A stretch of 64,000 nucleotides of DNA, from the NCBI GenBank assembly GCA_046538105.1, contig JBKHJO010000003.1:1-64000 (forward strand), written 5' to 3'. The DNA comes from JAWLEV01 sp046538105. Its GTDB lineage: Bacteria; Chloroflexota; Anaerolineae; UBA1429. A program made the position numbers and the translations under genes. Shown here in pieces: positions 1-8,423 of this stretch (position 1 is the stretch's first letter; each line of letters begins with the position of its first letter). Below the pieces are notes generated by a model. It was not told the origin of the DNA. It ran no database searches and saw only the letters and a program-made list of their open reading frames with translations.

Positions 1-172
1 CCCCCGAGGCGTCTATGCGCTCCGTTCCCTCTGGCAACGGCACCTGTCGGGGGGTACCCACGTCCACAACACGCGCCCCTTCCACAAGCACGACGCCGTC
101 GGGGATAAGGCGCCGCGGCGTATAGACGGTACCGTTGATGACGGCTTTCATGTCCTGTCCTTGGTCCATCAT
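1..172 (-). CDS. Metal-dependent amidohydrolase, N-terminal fragment
   Basis: Partial gene running off the left edge; about 57 codons are visible. The reading from ATG 172 gives a start MMDQGQDMKAVINGTVYTP and then a short beta-rich stretch ending in RIDASG, the usual beginning of the composite-domain amidohydrolases (N-acetylglucosamine-6-phosphate deacetylase, cytosine-deaminase and dihydroorotase-like groups), just before the metal-binding HxH that would lie outside the window. ATG codons at 172, 169 and 151 are all in frame; AGGAAG lies 5-6 bases before 172. It follows the disulfide oxidoreductase by 7 bases on the same strand, so the two are probably co-transcribed. The substrate cannot be told from the fragment. 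Confidence 0.6.
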   Translation of the reverse strand, partial: MMDQGQDMKAVINGTVYTPRRLIPDGVVLVEGARVVDVGTPRQVPLPEGTERIDASG

Positions 173-179
173 CCGCTTC

Positions 180-887
180 CTATGAGGACTGGGGCTCGGC
201 GTCCAGGTCCTGGATCAACTCCTCCACGTCCTCGGCGGCTATGATCTCCAAGGCCTGCAGTATGCGGGCCACGAGTACCGCCTCAGGGACGGCGCCCTCC
301 ACGGCGACTTCCTCGTTGATGATGGTCTTGGGGACGCCCTGTACCCGATATTTGTTGGCCAGTTGGGGGAACTCGGTGGCTTCCACCATATCGGCCTGGA
401 TCCACTCGCTGGCCACGGCCATGCTGTGGGCCAGACGCACGGCCCCCGGGCAGTAGGGGCAGGTGGGGGTGATAAAGACCTGCATGTGCACCGGCTCCAT
501 GATCTCCTTGAGGGCCTCCCGCGTCTCCTCGGCCAGGTCAGTCGTGCCCTGGGACACGTCCACGATAGCCTCTATCAGGGAGGTGAACTCGTAGCCAGAG
601 GGGATGCCGAAAAAGCGCACCCCATAGTCCACGTCGCTCATGACCACTGTGGCCGGTATCTTGTCGATGCCGTATTCCTCGGCCACGTCCTCGTCCTCGA
701 CAAGGCTGTACACCTCCAGATCGACCTTGTCCGAGAGAGAGGCCACCTCGCGCAGCACCTCCTCCGTTTCCCTGCAGAACTGACACGCCGTCTCCTGGGT
801 AAAGTACAGGAGCGTGACGGGAGAGAAAAGCGAGTCTTCCAGGTGATCCTCTACAACTTGGCGATCCTCATCATCCAGTAGGGCCAT
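180..887 (-). CDS. Protein disulfide oxidoreductase, two thioredoxin folds
   Basis: 235-residue cytosolic protein made of two thioredoxin-like units. The N-terminal unit has CQFC at residues 35-38 and a cis-proline segment near residue 78; the C-terminal unit has CPYC at 143-146 and a second cis-proline segment (GVPKT) near residue 186. This is the architecture of the archaeal/thermophile PDO (glutaredoxin-like) family, which exchanges protein thiols and disulfides, often reduced by a thioredoxin-reductase-like partner; no such partner is adjacent. The ATG at 887 is preceded by TAGGAGG at good spacing. The acidic C-terminus (about residues 215-235) is a tail without a recognisable motif. A redox role is well supported; the physiological substrate is unknown. 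Confidence 0.88.
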   Translation of the reverse strand: MALLDDEDRQVVEDHLEDSLFSPVTLLYFTQETACQFCRETEEVLREVASLSDKVDLEVYSLVEDEDVAEEYGIDKIPATVVMSDVDYGVRFFGIPSGYEFTSLIEAIVDVSQGTTDLAEETREALKEIMEPVHMQVFITPTCPYCPGAVRLAHSMAVASEWIQADMVEATEFPQLANKYRVQGVPKTIINEEVAVEGAVPEAVLVARILQALEIIAAEDVEELIQDLDAEPQSS

Positions 888-897
888 GGGATACCTC

Positions 898-2622
898 CTA
901 TTTCTCTATGGCGGCTTTTTGCTCGTTTATCTCACGAATATGTCGCGGGTCGAATTTGGGTTGGCGGTCGTAGGTATACAGGCCGTTCACCTCCTGCTCG
1001 ATGTCGTACAGTTGGGTGTAGCAGAGGGCGCAGATGCGCGGGTGCTCCAGGAGCGTCTCCGTCAGGCCCCGATAGCGGTCCAGGAATTCCTCTTTCGATC
1101 GTGGTCGGTCGCCATAACCCCAGCCTCTGTCGTCCCGCTGGTCCGGGTTCCACCAGATGCCGCCGTATTCGCTGACAAAATAGGGTTGGCCCTGATAGGG
1201 GGCATCCAGTTCCGGGCGATTGCGAAAGGGTTCCCCGTCCCTGGCCAGGTCGGCAAAGAGCCGCCCAAAGGTCTCCACATCCTGCTCATAGGTGTGCACG
1301 TCGTAGATATCCGTCTCCACATGCTGATAGCCGCTGGTATCTATGGCCGGCCGGGTGCGGTCAAAGGCTTTGGTCAGGTGGTGAGTTTGCCGGATCACCT
1401 CCGGATCCTGATCGCGCTGGGTCTCGTTAAAGGGGCACCAGCCGACGACGGAGGGATGGTTATAGTCACGCCGCAGCACCTCCATCCACTGGGGCATCAT
1501 GATCTGCAGGGCCACTGCCTGGCTGACGTCCAGACCCCAATTGGGAAACTCGTCCCACACCAGATAGCCCTCGCGATCCGCCCAGTACAGGAAACGGGGC
1601 TCGAAGACCTTTTGGTGGAGGCGGGCACCGTTGAATCCCAGTTCCTGAGAGATGAGCACGTCGTCGTGCAGAGCCTGATCCGAGGGAGCCGTATAGATGC
1701 CTGTGGGATAGAACCCCTGGTCCAACACCAGGCGCTGAAAGAGGGGCTCGCCGTTGAGCAGGATCGCCCGGCCCGAGAGGGAGACGGAGCGCATGCCGAA
1801 ATAGCTCTCCACCATATCCTCACTACCGTCTTTGGCGCGCACCGTCAGGGTGAGGTCGTAGAGGGTGGGATGCCCCGGCGCCCAGAGTTCCATCTCCTGG
1901 AGGGGTAGGGTGACGGCGGCGTGGTGCCCCGTAAAGGGTATCTCCACCTCGCCCACCGGCTCCCCTTTCAGCGTGGCGCAAGCGGTGAGGGTGCCCCGGG
2001 AGGGGCCTCCGCCCAGGGTGGCCTCGATGAGCAGCGTCTCAGCGGCCAGGTTCGGCGTCAGGCGCATATCCTGGATATAGGTCTGGGGCACCGGCTCCAG
2101 CCACACCGTCTGCCAGATGCCCGTGGTGCGCGCATAGTGGCAGCGGCGCGAATAATAGTCGGGGCACTGTTTGCCGCTGGCTATCAGGCTGGACCGCGTC
2201 TCATCCTGGGCGTGGATGACGAGGTTGTTGTCGCCCCGTCGCAGGTGGGGGGTGACATCCAGGGTAAAGGGCGTGTAGCCGCCCCCGTGAACGCCCACCA
2301 GGTCACCGTTCAACCACACATGGGCGTCGTGATCCACCGCCCCCAGATGCAGGAGGATGCGCTCCTGCGGCCAATCCGAGGGAATGGACACCTGGCGACG
2401 GTACCAGACGCCGGGATGAAAATCGACGTCGCCGATCCCAGAGCGTTCGCTCTCGGGGCAAAAGGGCACCACGATCTCGTCCGGCAGGCTATCCCTCAGC
2501 GGCAGCCCCCGCTCCCTGCCGCTGAGGCCGGGATCGCAGGCAAATTCCCAGGGGCCGTTCAGGTTCAGCCATTTGGGACGCACCTGTTGGGGACGGGGAT
2601 ACTCGGGACGGGGGACGCTCAT
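898..2622 (-). CDS. Glycoside hydrolase family 2 (beta-galactosidase/glucuronidase type)
   Basis: 574 residues, the compact length of three-domain GH2 enzymes. Residues 18-180 form the sugar-binding jelly roll (LNGPWEFACD at the start and VWLNGDLVG near 102), 180-280 the immunoglobulin-like domain, and 285-574 the TIM barrel. The general acid/base is E400 in GWCPFNE and the nucleophile is E485 in VSEYGG. No signal peptide is visible, so it probably acts on imported or small oligosaccharides. A promoter (TTGACA, 17 bases, TACAAT) lies upstream on the same strand, and AAAGGA precedes the ATG. Substrate choice among beta-galactoside, beta-glucuronide and beta-mannoside cannot be fixed from sequence alone. 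Confidence 0.88.
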   Translation of the reverse strand: MSVPRPEYPRPQQVRPKWLNLNGPWEFACDPGLSGRERGLPLRDSLPDEIVVPFCPESERSGIGDVDFHPGVWYRRQVSIPSDWPQERILLHLGAVDHDAHVWLNGDLVGVHGGGYTPFTLDVTPHLRRGDNNLVIHAQDETRSSLIASGKQCPDYYSRRCHYARTTGIWQTVWLEPVPQTYIQDMRLTPNLAAETLLIEATLGGGPSRGTLTACATLKGEPVGEVEIPFTGHHAAVTLPLQEMELWAPGHPTLYDLTLTVRAKDGSEDMVESYFGMRSVSLSGRAILLNGEPLFQRLVLDQGFYPTGIYTAPSDQALHDDVLISQELGFNGARLHQKVFEPRFLYWADREGYLVWDEFPNWGLDVSQAVALQIMMPQWMEVLRRDYNHPSVVGWCPFNETQRDQDPEVIRQTHHLTKAFDRTRPAIDTSGYQHVETDIYDVHTYEQDVETFGRLFADLARDGEPFRNRPELDAPYQGQPYFVSEYGGIWWNPDQRDDRGWGYGDRPRSKEEFLDRYRGLTETLLEHPRICALCYTQLYDIEQEVNGLYTYDRQPKFDPRHIREINEQKAAIEK

Positions 2623-2670
2623 GATCTGCCTGTCCTTTCTGCTGCGATCATATATCCTTTGATATAGGCC

Positions 2671-2699
2671 ATTGTAGAATGGCCCCTTTGCCGTGTCAA
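2671..2699 (-). promoter_or_regulatory. Sigma-70 promoter of the GH2 gene
   Basis: On the minus strand TTGACA (2699-2694) is followed after 17 bases by TACAAT (2676-2671). The predicted start near 2664 leaves a leader of about 40 bases before the GH2 ATG at 2622. Confidence 0.65.
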
Positions 2700-2818
2700 C
2701 CCTAGAGATTTCCTTGTCATTGAATCCCCTCGCTTCTTTGACCCCCTGTCCTTTCCCGCCTACACTGTGGAGGGAGCGTCATGGTGAAAAAAGAAACGTC
2801 TGCAAATCTAGGAGGTAT

Positions 2819-3601
2819 ATGTCAAAGGAGTGTATGCTGGATATAGCCATACGGGCGGTCCGCGAGGTGGGGAAGATACTGCTGGATGGGTTGGGGGATT
2901 CCCACGATATCACCGTCAAGGGGGTGCGGGATATCGCCACAGAGGTGGATCTGCGGGCCGAGCAAACGGCCATCGAGATCATACTGGAGGCTTGTCCCCA
3001 GGCACGCATCGTGGCCGAAGAGTCGCACGACGAATATGTGGAAGAGAAAGATGTGCCCACCTGGTATATAGATCCCCTGGACGGCACCACAAACTATGCG
3101 CGGGGTATGCCCACCTTTAGTTGCTCCGTGGCCATGGTGGAGGAGGGGAAAGTACAGTGCGGCGCCGTCTACGATCCCCAACTGGATCATCTATTCTACG
3201 CCCAGCGTGGGGAGGGGAGTTTTCTCAACGGCCAGCGCCTGCACGTCAGCGCGCAGGACACGCTGATGGAGAGCATCCTCCTTCTGGATTGGCCCCGGGA
3301 CCAGTCATATCGCAAGCAGAGCGCTCGCTTTTTGTGCAAACTGGTCCCCAGGGTAGGGACCGTACGCTCTCGGGGCAGCGCGGCCCTCAGTTTCTGTTAC
3401 GTGGCCGTCGGCTGGGCTGACGTCTACTACCAGTTCACCCTTTATCCCTGGGACGTGGCCGCCGGGCTGCTCATCGTGGAGGAGGCGGGGGGTACCGTCA
3501 CGAATCTACGGGGCGAGGCATACGACCTCCACGGCCTCGATTGGTTGGCCTCCAACGGACTGCTTCATGAGGATGTGCTGGCGTTTGAGCCCTACGGATA
3601 G
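2819..3601 (+). CDS. Inositol monophosphatase family phosphatase
   Basis: 260 residues, normal for the family of Mg-dependent, Li-sensitive sugar/inositol phosphatases (inositol-1-phosphatase, fructose-1,6-bisphosphatase, CysQ). Metal and catalytic motifs are intact: E67-E68 in VAEESH, the D85-P-L-D88-G-T loop in WYIDPLDGTTNY, and D212 in PWDVAAG. AGGAGG sits 3 bases before the ATG at 2819, which is close; a second ATG at 2834 behind AAAGGAG is an alternative start that would remove five residues. Upstream in-frame codons have no ribosome-binding site. It is transcribed away from the GH2 gene and converges on the aldo/keto reductase. The exact substrate is uncertain. Confidence 0.85.
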   Translation: MSKECMLDIAIRAVREVGKILLDGLGDSHDITVKGVRDIATEVDLRAEQTAIEIILEACPQARIVAEESHDEYVEEKDVPTWYIDPLDGTTNYARGMPTFSCSVAMVEEGKVQCGAVYDPQLDHLFYAQRGEGSFLNGQRLHVSAQDTLMESILLLDWPRDQSYRKQSARFLCKLVPRVGTVRSRGSAALSFCYVAVGWADVYYQFTLYPWDVAAGLLIVEEAGGTVTNLRGEAYDLHGLDWLASNGLLHEDVLAFEPYG

Positions 3602-3618
3602 TTATTCCATGCAACACT

Positions 3619-3653
3619 CCTCCCCCTCTACTACTTATATGGAGAGGGGGAGG
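3619..3653. terminator. Hairpin between convergent genes
   Basis: Perfect 11-bp inverted repeat (3619-3629 against 3643-3653) with a 13-base loop, placed between the phosphatase stop and the end of the convergent aldo/keto reductase. There is no T-run, so its efficiency as an intrinsic terminator is uncertain. Confidence 0.45.
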
Positions 3654-3708
3654 GGAGGCCCTTGGTCAGAACATTCTGTGACCTGCAGCGGCGCCGCGCT
3701 TTGCCCCG

Positions 3709-4833
3709 CTACTGCTCCTGCTTGATGCCCTCAAACAGGGCCACGACCTCCTGGAGACGTTCGGGGATGGCGATGCCCGCCGGACATTCTTCCATGCAGC
3801 TCTCACAGGCGATGCACTCTTTGGGGGAGACCTCCAGCGATTCATAGATCTCCAATCCCATGTCGCGCGTGTCCTCCGAATACTGCCTGTAAACGTACTC
3901 GGCACGGAAAGCCTCGGGGATAGGGATATCCTGGGGACAGACCGAGAGACAATAGCCGCAGCGCAGGCAGTCCTGTTCATACTTGAACGTTTTTTGCAGG
4001 TCGGCGATGTCCCGAACGAGTTCCCGTTCCTCCTCATCGGTCATGGGCGGCATGTCGCCGATGGGGAGGTTCTCCCGCACCTCTCGCACACAGCGCATGC
4101 CGGGGATGACCACATCCACCTGGGGTTGCGAAAGCACATGGCGGATGCTCCCCCGCACCACGGGATCGAACCACTCGCCGTTCGAGGCGCGATGTCTTTC
4201 CTCTCGCTCCCCGTCGTTCAGGTGCAGGGTCAGCGCGCCACCAGAGAGGGATTTCATGATGATCACGCCTACATCGTGTTCATCTGCCAGATCGAGGATG
4301 CCGCCGGCCCTGACTCCCTCCTCGTCCAGGGGATTGTACAGCAACATGATAGTTTCGAATTCTCCCGAGCGGATGGCCTCGCGCATGACGCGCAGGGAAC
4401 GGTGGATGCTGATGCCGATGTGATCCACCATGCCCTCTTCCCGAGCGCGCTTGGCCGCTGCCAGCGCCCCATCGGGCCGCGTGACCTGCTGCCACAGGTC
4501 CCAGTTCATCACGTTGTGCAGTTGCCAGATATCAATCCTGTCGGTCTGCAGTTCCCGCAGGCTGGTCTCCAGGTCACGCATGGCCCCGTCGGCGTCGCGG
4601 GTGCCCGTCTTGGTGGCGACGTAGCAGTCGTCCCGCCTCTCCTTCAGCACCAGGCCGATCTTTTGCTCGCTGTCGTTATAGTTTCGCGCCGTGTCGATAA
4701 AGTTGATTCCATGATCCAGGGCATAGTTGAGGGTCTCGTAGGCCTGTTCCTCGCTCACATCCGGCAGTTTGATGGCCCCAAATCCGATATTCGATACTCT
4801 TAATCCCGTCTTTCCCAAATCGCGGTATTGCAT
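3709..4833 (-). CDS. Aldo/keto reductase with C-terminal 2[4Fe-4S] ferredoxin domain
   Basis: 374 residues. Residues 1-270 form the aldo/keto reductase barrel with the tetrad D47, Y52, K75 and H106 (FIDTARNYND, ATKTG, WQLHNV). The C-terminal ~90 residues add two ferredoxin-like motifs, CLRCGYCLSVCP and CIACESCMEECP, each able to hold a [4Fe-4S] cluster. This fused group is common in strict anaerobes and is thought to pass electrons between NAD(P)H-type chemistry and iron-sulfur carriers; its substrates are mostly unknown. GAAAGGAG precedes the ATG. It is cytosolic, with no signal or membrane segments. Confidence 0.85.
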   Translation of the reverse strand: MQYRDLGKTGLRVSNIGFGAIKLPDVSEEQAYETLNYALDHGINFIDTARNYNDSEQKIGLVLKERRDDCYVATKTGTRDADGAMRDLETSLRELQTDRIDIWQLHNVMNWDLWQQVTRPDGALAAAKRAREEGMVDHIGISIHRSLRVMREAIRSGEFETIMLLYNPLDEEGVRAGGILDLADEHDVGVIIMKSLSGGALTLHLNDGEREERHRASNGEWFDPVVRGSIRHVLSQPQVDVVIPGMRCVREVRENLPIGDMPPMTDEEERELVRDIADLQKTFKYEQDCLRCGYCLSVCPQDIPIPEAFRAEYVYRQYSEDTRDMGLEIYESLEVSPKECIACESCMEECPAGIAIPERLQEVVALFEGIKQEQ

Positions 4834-4881
4834 AAGTGCTCCTTTCTCGTCTCCTGTTGGTTCTGAGGAATGGCGTGCTCG

Positions 4882-6114
4882 TTAGGCCAGGGCCCTCTCC
4901 ATCTCTGGAAGTTGCTCCTCCTCGGTCCCTTGCGTCTCGATATCGAACGAGGCATATTCCAGGAACCTGCTCAACCGGCGGGTCTCCTCAGCCACCAGAG
5001 CCACAATGTTGGGCGGCAGCGGTTCGAACAGCCGCACCTGGATGTGTTCGTCCTGAGGTTGGGCATTCCAGATACCCACGATGTATCCATCCAACCACAC
5101 CGTGCCCAGGGGCTCGCCGACCCGATCAAAGACGCGCTCGCGGTATCGCCGGCTGAGGAAGCGGCTTGTGTCGCTGTAAGCCGTGGGATATGTGTCGTGT
5201 GGCGGCAGCAGCGCCACGTCGTGTTCCTCATACGTATAGGACTGGAGCGCTTCCACCTCTTCCACGTGCATAAAGTACACTCTCTGGGACTTGGCCATCT
5301 GCACGCGGGTCAATTCATCGCCCAGGGCCATCAGCGCCCCCACCACCTGGCGTCTGGCGTATCCCCCCAACCACAACGATATATCCCCCACGGTGGCGGG
5401 ACCAAAAGCCTTTATATAGCCACTTACAACGTACCGTAGGGCCTCTCTGGCCGAAAGGCCTTCCAGATCGAGCCCCGGCAACCAGGAGGACAGCGCCTCA
5501 TAGGTATAGAGTTGGCTGCGCCATCCGCCGCGTGGCCTGGCGCGTACCAGTATGCCCTGGGCACATATGGCGGGAATGAGTTGGGTTCCCAACTTGCTGT
5601 AGCCCAGTTCGGGGTAATCTGGGTCGTGATAGACTCGGGTTCCCAGGACGGGCAGGAGCTCTGTCAACTCGGCGATGGTATGCCCACCCTGAGAACTTAT
5701 TACCTCCAGCACACGCTGGATCAGCGTCTCGTCGCATAGATCATAGTTGACCTCGCATTCTTTATCCGTCCTGGAGAAGAAACGGGTCAGATCCTCCAGC
5801 CCCTGCTGGAAAAAGGGTTTTGTCAACTGGTAATAGGCAGGATAGTCCTCCACGGGAACCAAGTATAGTTGTCCCCGCATGCAGGGAACGCGCAGCAGAG
5901 AGCGTTCCTCGTACAGAGCCTCGTCCAGATTCTCCCGTCTGAAATCCCTCATACGGGCCCAGAGGGAGAGATAGGGGACGGTGGGACGGGTGGCCCCGAT
6001 GGGGCCTATGTCCCGTACCAGGGAAGAGATGTGTCTATCGTCTGCTTTTACTGTCAGATGTTGCTTGTGAAATAGATAATGGTTAACTTTGGCTATGGGA
6101 AAACGTATAGGCAT
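4882..6114 (-). CDS. Winged-helix protein of the AlkZ/YcaQ (HTH_42) superfamily
   Basis: 410 residues, the usual size of this tandem winged-helix family, whose studied members (AlkZ, YcaQ) are DNA glycosylases that unhook interstrand crosslinks or alkylated bases. Family landmarks seen are the SLWARM segment near residues 50-56, a mid-protein LHDTYPTAY-like segment (LLPPHDTYPTAYSD) and the late GTVWLDGYIVG strand. By my alignment, the place where active members have a Q-x-Q or Q-x-D motif reads GPIGAT here, so the catalytic glutamines appear absent. GGAGAGAA precedes the ATG. Function as a glycosylase is therefore doubtful; DNA binding is more likely. Confidence 0.7.
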   Translation of the reverse strand: MPIRFPIAKVNHYLFHKQHLTVKADDRHISSLVRDIGPIGATRPTVPYLSLWARMRDFRRENLDEALYEERSLLRVPCMRGQLYLVPVEDYPAYYQLTKPFFQQGLEDLTRFFSRTDKECEVNYDLCDETLIQRVLEVISSQGGHTIAELTELLPVLGTRVYHDPDYPELGYSKLGTQLIPAICAQGILVRARPRGGWRSQLYTYEALSSWLPGLDLEGLSAREALRYVVSGYIKAFGPATVGDISLWLGGYARRQVVGALMALGDELTRVQMAKSQRVYFMHVEEVEALQSYTYEEHDVALLPPHDTYPTAYSDTSRFLSRRYRERVFDRVGEPLGTVWLDGYIVGIWNAQPQDEHIQVRLFEPLPPNIVALVAEETRRLSRFLEYASFDIETQGTEEEQLPEMERALA

Positions 6115-6174
6115 TTCTCTCCATTCGGATAGGATGCCGGTTGTATTCTCGATGTGCGCCCGACAGATGATGGG

Positions 6175-6696
6175 CTATCGCTTTGTCGCCTCTGTCTCAT
6201 GAAAGCAAAAGATCATCTCTCCCGAGGAGGACGGTGTATAATGTGCATACAACGGTTCTTCCCCCTCGGAACGGGAAAGGAGACGTGGCAGGAGCATGGG
6301 GAGATCGGGCACCATCTCTGACCAGGGGAGGCGATCCAGAGGATACCATTCCAACTCTCCCTCGGCACCGGTGCCAAGGTCGGCCGAGGGAAGATTACCC
6401 ACAAAGACAAATAGGATTACCCCTGAATTGGAGGTACCGCACACGTGAACGATGCCCCGCAACGAGAGGTCGTTTGCCTCACGGCCCACCTCCTCGCGAG
6501 TTTCGCGGTGTGCACTGGACAGGATGTCCTCCCTCGCCTCCACATGTCCCCCCAGGCCATTTAGTTTCCCCGGCCAGGGCCGTTTCTCCGCGCCACGGCG
6601 TACAAGCAACAGATTCCTATCATGAGTGAGGAAACTCAGTGTGCGGGGGATGACACCGTAGCGAGTGTTCGTCGCGTGCTGATCTCGCCATCGCAT
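6175..6696 (-). CDS. Nudix hydrolase
   Basis: 173 residues from the ATG at 6696, which has AAAGGAG eight bases upstream; an ATG ten codons earlier (6726) lacks a binding site. The Nudix box is complete: a glycine, then E five residues on, and REtrEEVG (GHVEAREDILSSAHRETREEVG split at about residues 58-80). The surrounding WPGKLNGLGGHVE resembles MutT/8-oxo-dGTP diphosphatase members. The protein would hydrolyse a nucleoside diphosphate linked to another moiety in the cytosol; the precise substrate is not shown. Confidence 0.8.
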   Translation of the reverse strand: MRWRDQHATNTRYGVIPRTLSFLTHDRNLLLVRRGAEKRPWPGKLNGLGGHVEAREDILSSAHRETREEVGREANDLSLRGIVHVCGTSNSGVILFVFVGNLPSADLGTGAEGELEWYPLDRLPWSEMVPDLPMLLPRLLSRSEGEEPLYAHYTPSSSGEMIFCFHETEATKR

Positions 6697-6790
6697 GCTA
6701 CGGGCTCCTTTGCTCCATGACCGCATCTCAAAGAGCCACTCTTTATTTTAGCACAGAGGACATGGGGGGGCAAACCCCCTTGGTGCTTTT

Positions 6791-6819
6791 TTGACGCCCT
6801 TTGTTGTGCGGGGTAAGAT
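6791..6819 (+). promoter_or_regulatory. Sigma-70 promoter of the Amt-like gene
   Basis: TTGACG (6791-6796), 17 bases, TAAGAT (6814-6819). The predicted start is near 6826, leaving about 74 bases before the ATG at 6900. Confidence 0.55.
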
Positions 6820-6899
6820 AGCGAGGAATGTTATCATGTAATGGGAAGTTTTTGTCTCCTAAATTGGCGCATGGTCACGGCGGTGGAAAGGCCATCCCT

Positions 6900-8423
6900 A
6901 TGCGAGATCGCCTGTTCGCGATGTTGTCTCTGATCCTGATCTTGCTCCTCGTTTTCCCCGGCGTCGCCAGCGCCGATACGCTGGATCGGGCCGCACAGGC
7001 TCCCACGTTCACCTATGTTCTCCTCTCCTGGCTTATGCCTCTGGGCATTACCCTGGTAGCCATCGGCCTCAACGCGCCCTCCCGAACGCGCCGCGTCATC
7101 AACTCGCTGCCCCTGGCCCTGGCCGTCGCGCTGCTCGCTTATACTCTGTGCGGCTATGCCTTTCAGTTCGGTGGTGTGGGACTGATCGTCGATGATCCCG
7201 ATGTGGCGGAACTCATCGCTGAATGGTCCCCACTGGATCGGCATCTGGGTCCCGGCTGGGGATTGGTGGGCCTGAGGGGTTTTCTTTTTTCACCGGATAA
7301 CAGCACGACGATGGAGCGCATCCTCTTTACCTCTCAACTGGCTTTTCTCACCACTACGGTGCTCATTCCCCTCATCACCCTCTATGAGCGCGTCGGTGGT
7401 CTGGTACGCTTCTGCCTCGCCCTACTGGCCGCCTGCTTCTGCTATCCGCTGATGGGCAACTGGGTTTATGGTGGGGGCTGGCTTTCGCAGATGGGAGAGA
7501 CGCTGGATTGGGGACAGGGATTCTTGGACCATGGGCTGGCCTCGGCGCACCTCATCGGTGCGGGGCTGGCCCTGGCGGGGCTTGTCGCCTTTCGGCCTCG
7601 TCCATCAGAGGCGAGGGACGAGGATGCGCCCCAATTGCCCCCCGTCCATCTGCCGCTCGTGCTGCTCATCGGCGCTCTGCTGGCCCTCGTGGGATGGATA
7701 GCCGCTGTGCTCTCCTTTCCCCTAATCGCGTCGTCGGCCTCTCCCTGGACCCTGTTCCTGAATGTCCTGTGGGGCATAACAGGTTCGGTTTTCGCCTCCC
7801 TCCTTTACGGCTGGTTTGCCCGTGGAGAGGCGGACCCCGGGCTGACGGCGCGGGGGATGCTGGCGGGGCAGATCGCCGTCAGCGCCGGGATTTTGGTCTT
7901 TTCCCCATGGCAGGCCGCGCTCGTCGGTTTCGTGGGCGGGCTGCTGCTGGCACCCGTGATGTATCTCGTGGGGCATATCTGGAGATTGGAGGATCGGGGC
8001 GCTGCCGTAAGCGTTCACGGTTTCTGCGCTCTTGTTGGCGTCCTGGCCGTGGGTTTATTCGCGCACCCCGGTGCAGAAAGAGCGGGGCAGATATATGCCC
8101 AATTCGTCGGCGCGGGCTCTCTTCTGTGTCTTTCACTCCTGTTGCCCGGCGCGCTGCTAGTGCTCATCGTGCGCCTGCAGACCCTGCCCAAGGATCTTGG
8201 TGAGCGTGCAAGGGAACGCGCCCTGGCCCTTGAGCGAGAGCGCGCCGCCCGCGAACGGCTGCGGCAACGGGGCCTCTCCCTGACCCTTTGGCAGAGGGTA
8301 CGCATGGGCTATCTGCATACCATCGCCGCTTCCGCCAGGAGACTGGCCAGGAGATCGCGGTTGACCACGGAAAAAAGGGAGAGGCGCCACGTTTGCGGGG
8401 CAGGTACTGGACAGGAAGGCTAG
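6900..8423 (+). CDS. Divergent ammonium-transporter (Amt/Rh) family membrane protein
   Basis: 507 residues from ATG 6900 (GGAAAGG upstream), beginning with a cleavable-looking signal peptide ending GVASA and followed by about eleven hydrophobic helices. Amt landmarks are recognisable: NWVYGGGWL, then a helix with LASAHLIGAG that holds the first pore histidine, and SVHGFCALVG that holds the second. Flanking motifs are weakly conserved, for example the aspartate before the first histidine is displaced. Residues ~425-507 form a very arginine-rich cytosolic tail with helical heptads, unlike the ordinary Amt tail. No glnK/glnB gene lies beside it, so it could be a sensor-like or altered-specificity member. 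Its end overlaps the convergent thpR by 4 bases. Confidence 0.65.
   Translation: MRDRLFAMLSLILILLLVFPGVASADTLDRAAQAPTFTYVLLSWLMPLGITLVAIGLNAPSRTRRVINSLPLALAVALLAYTLCGYAFQFGGVGLIVDDPDVAELIAEWSPLDRHLGPGWGLVGLRGFLFSPDNSTTMERILFTSQLAFLTTTVLIPLITLYERVGGLVRFCLALLAACFCYPLMGNWVYGGGWLSQMGETLDWGQGFLDHGLASAHLIGAGLALAGLVAFRPRPSEARDEDAPQLPPVHLPLVLLIGALLALVGWIAAVLSFPLIASSASPWTLFLNVLWGITGSVFASLLYGWFARGEADPGLTARGMLAGQIAVSAGILVFSPWQAALVGFVGGLLLAPVMYLVGHIWRLEDRGAAVSVHGFCALVGVLAVGLFAHPGAERAGQIYAQFVGAGSLLCLSLLLPGALLVLIVRLQTLPKDLGERARERALALERERAARERLRQRGLSLTLWQRVRMGYLHTIAASARRLARRSRLTTEKRERRHVCGAGTGQEG

Noticed and set aside
886..1908. Long plus-strand open frame opposite the GH2 gene
   Set aside because: It lies wholly antisense to a clear GH2 enzyme with intact catalytic motifs, and its translation has no family features.
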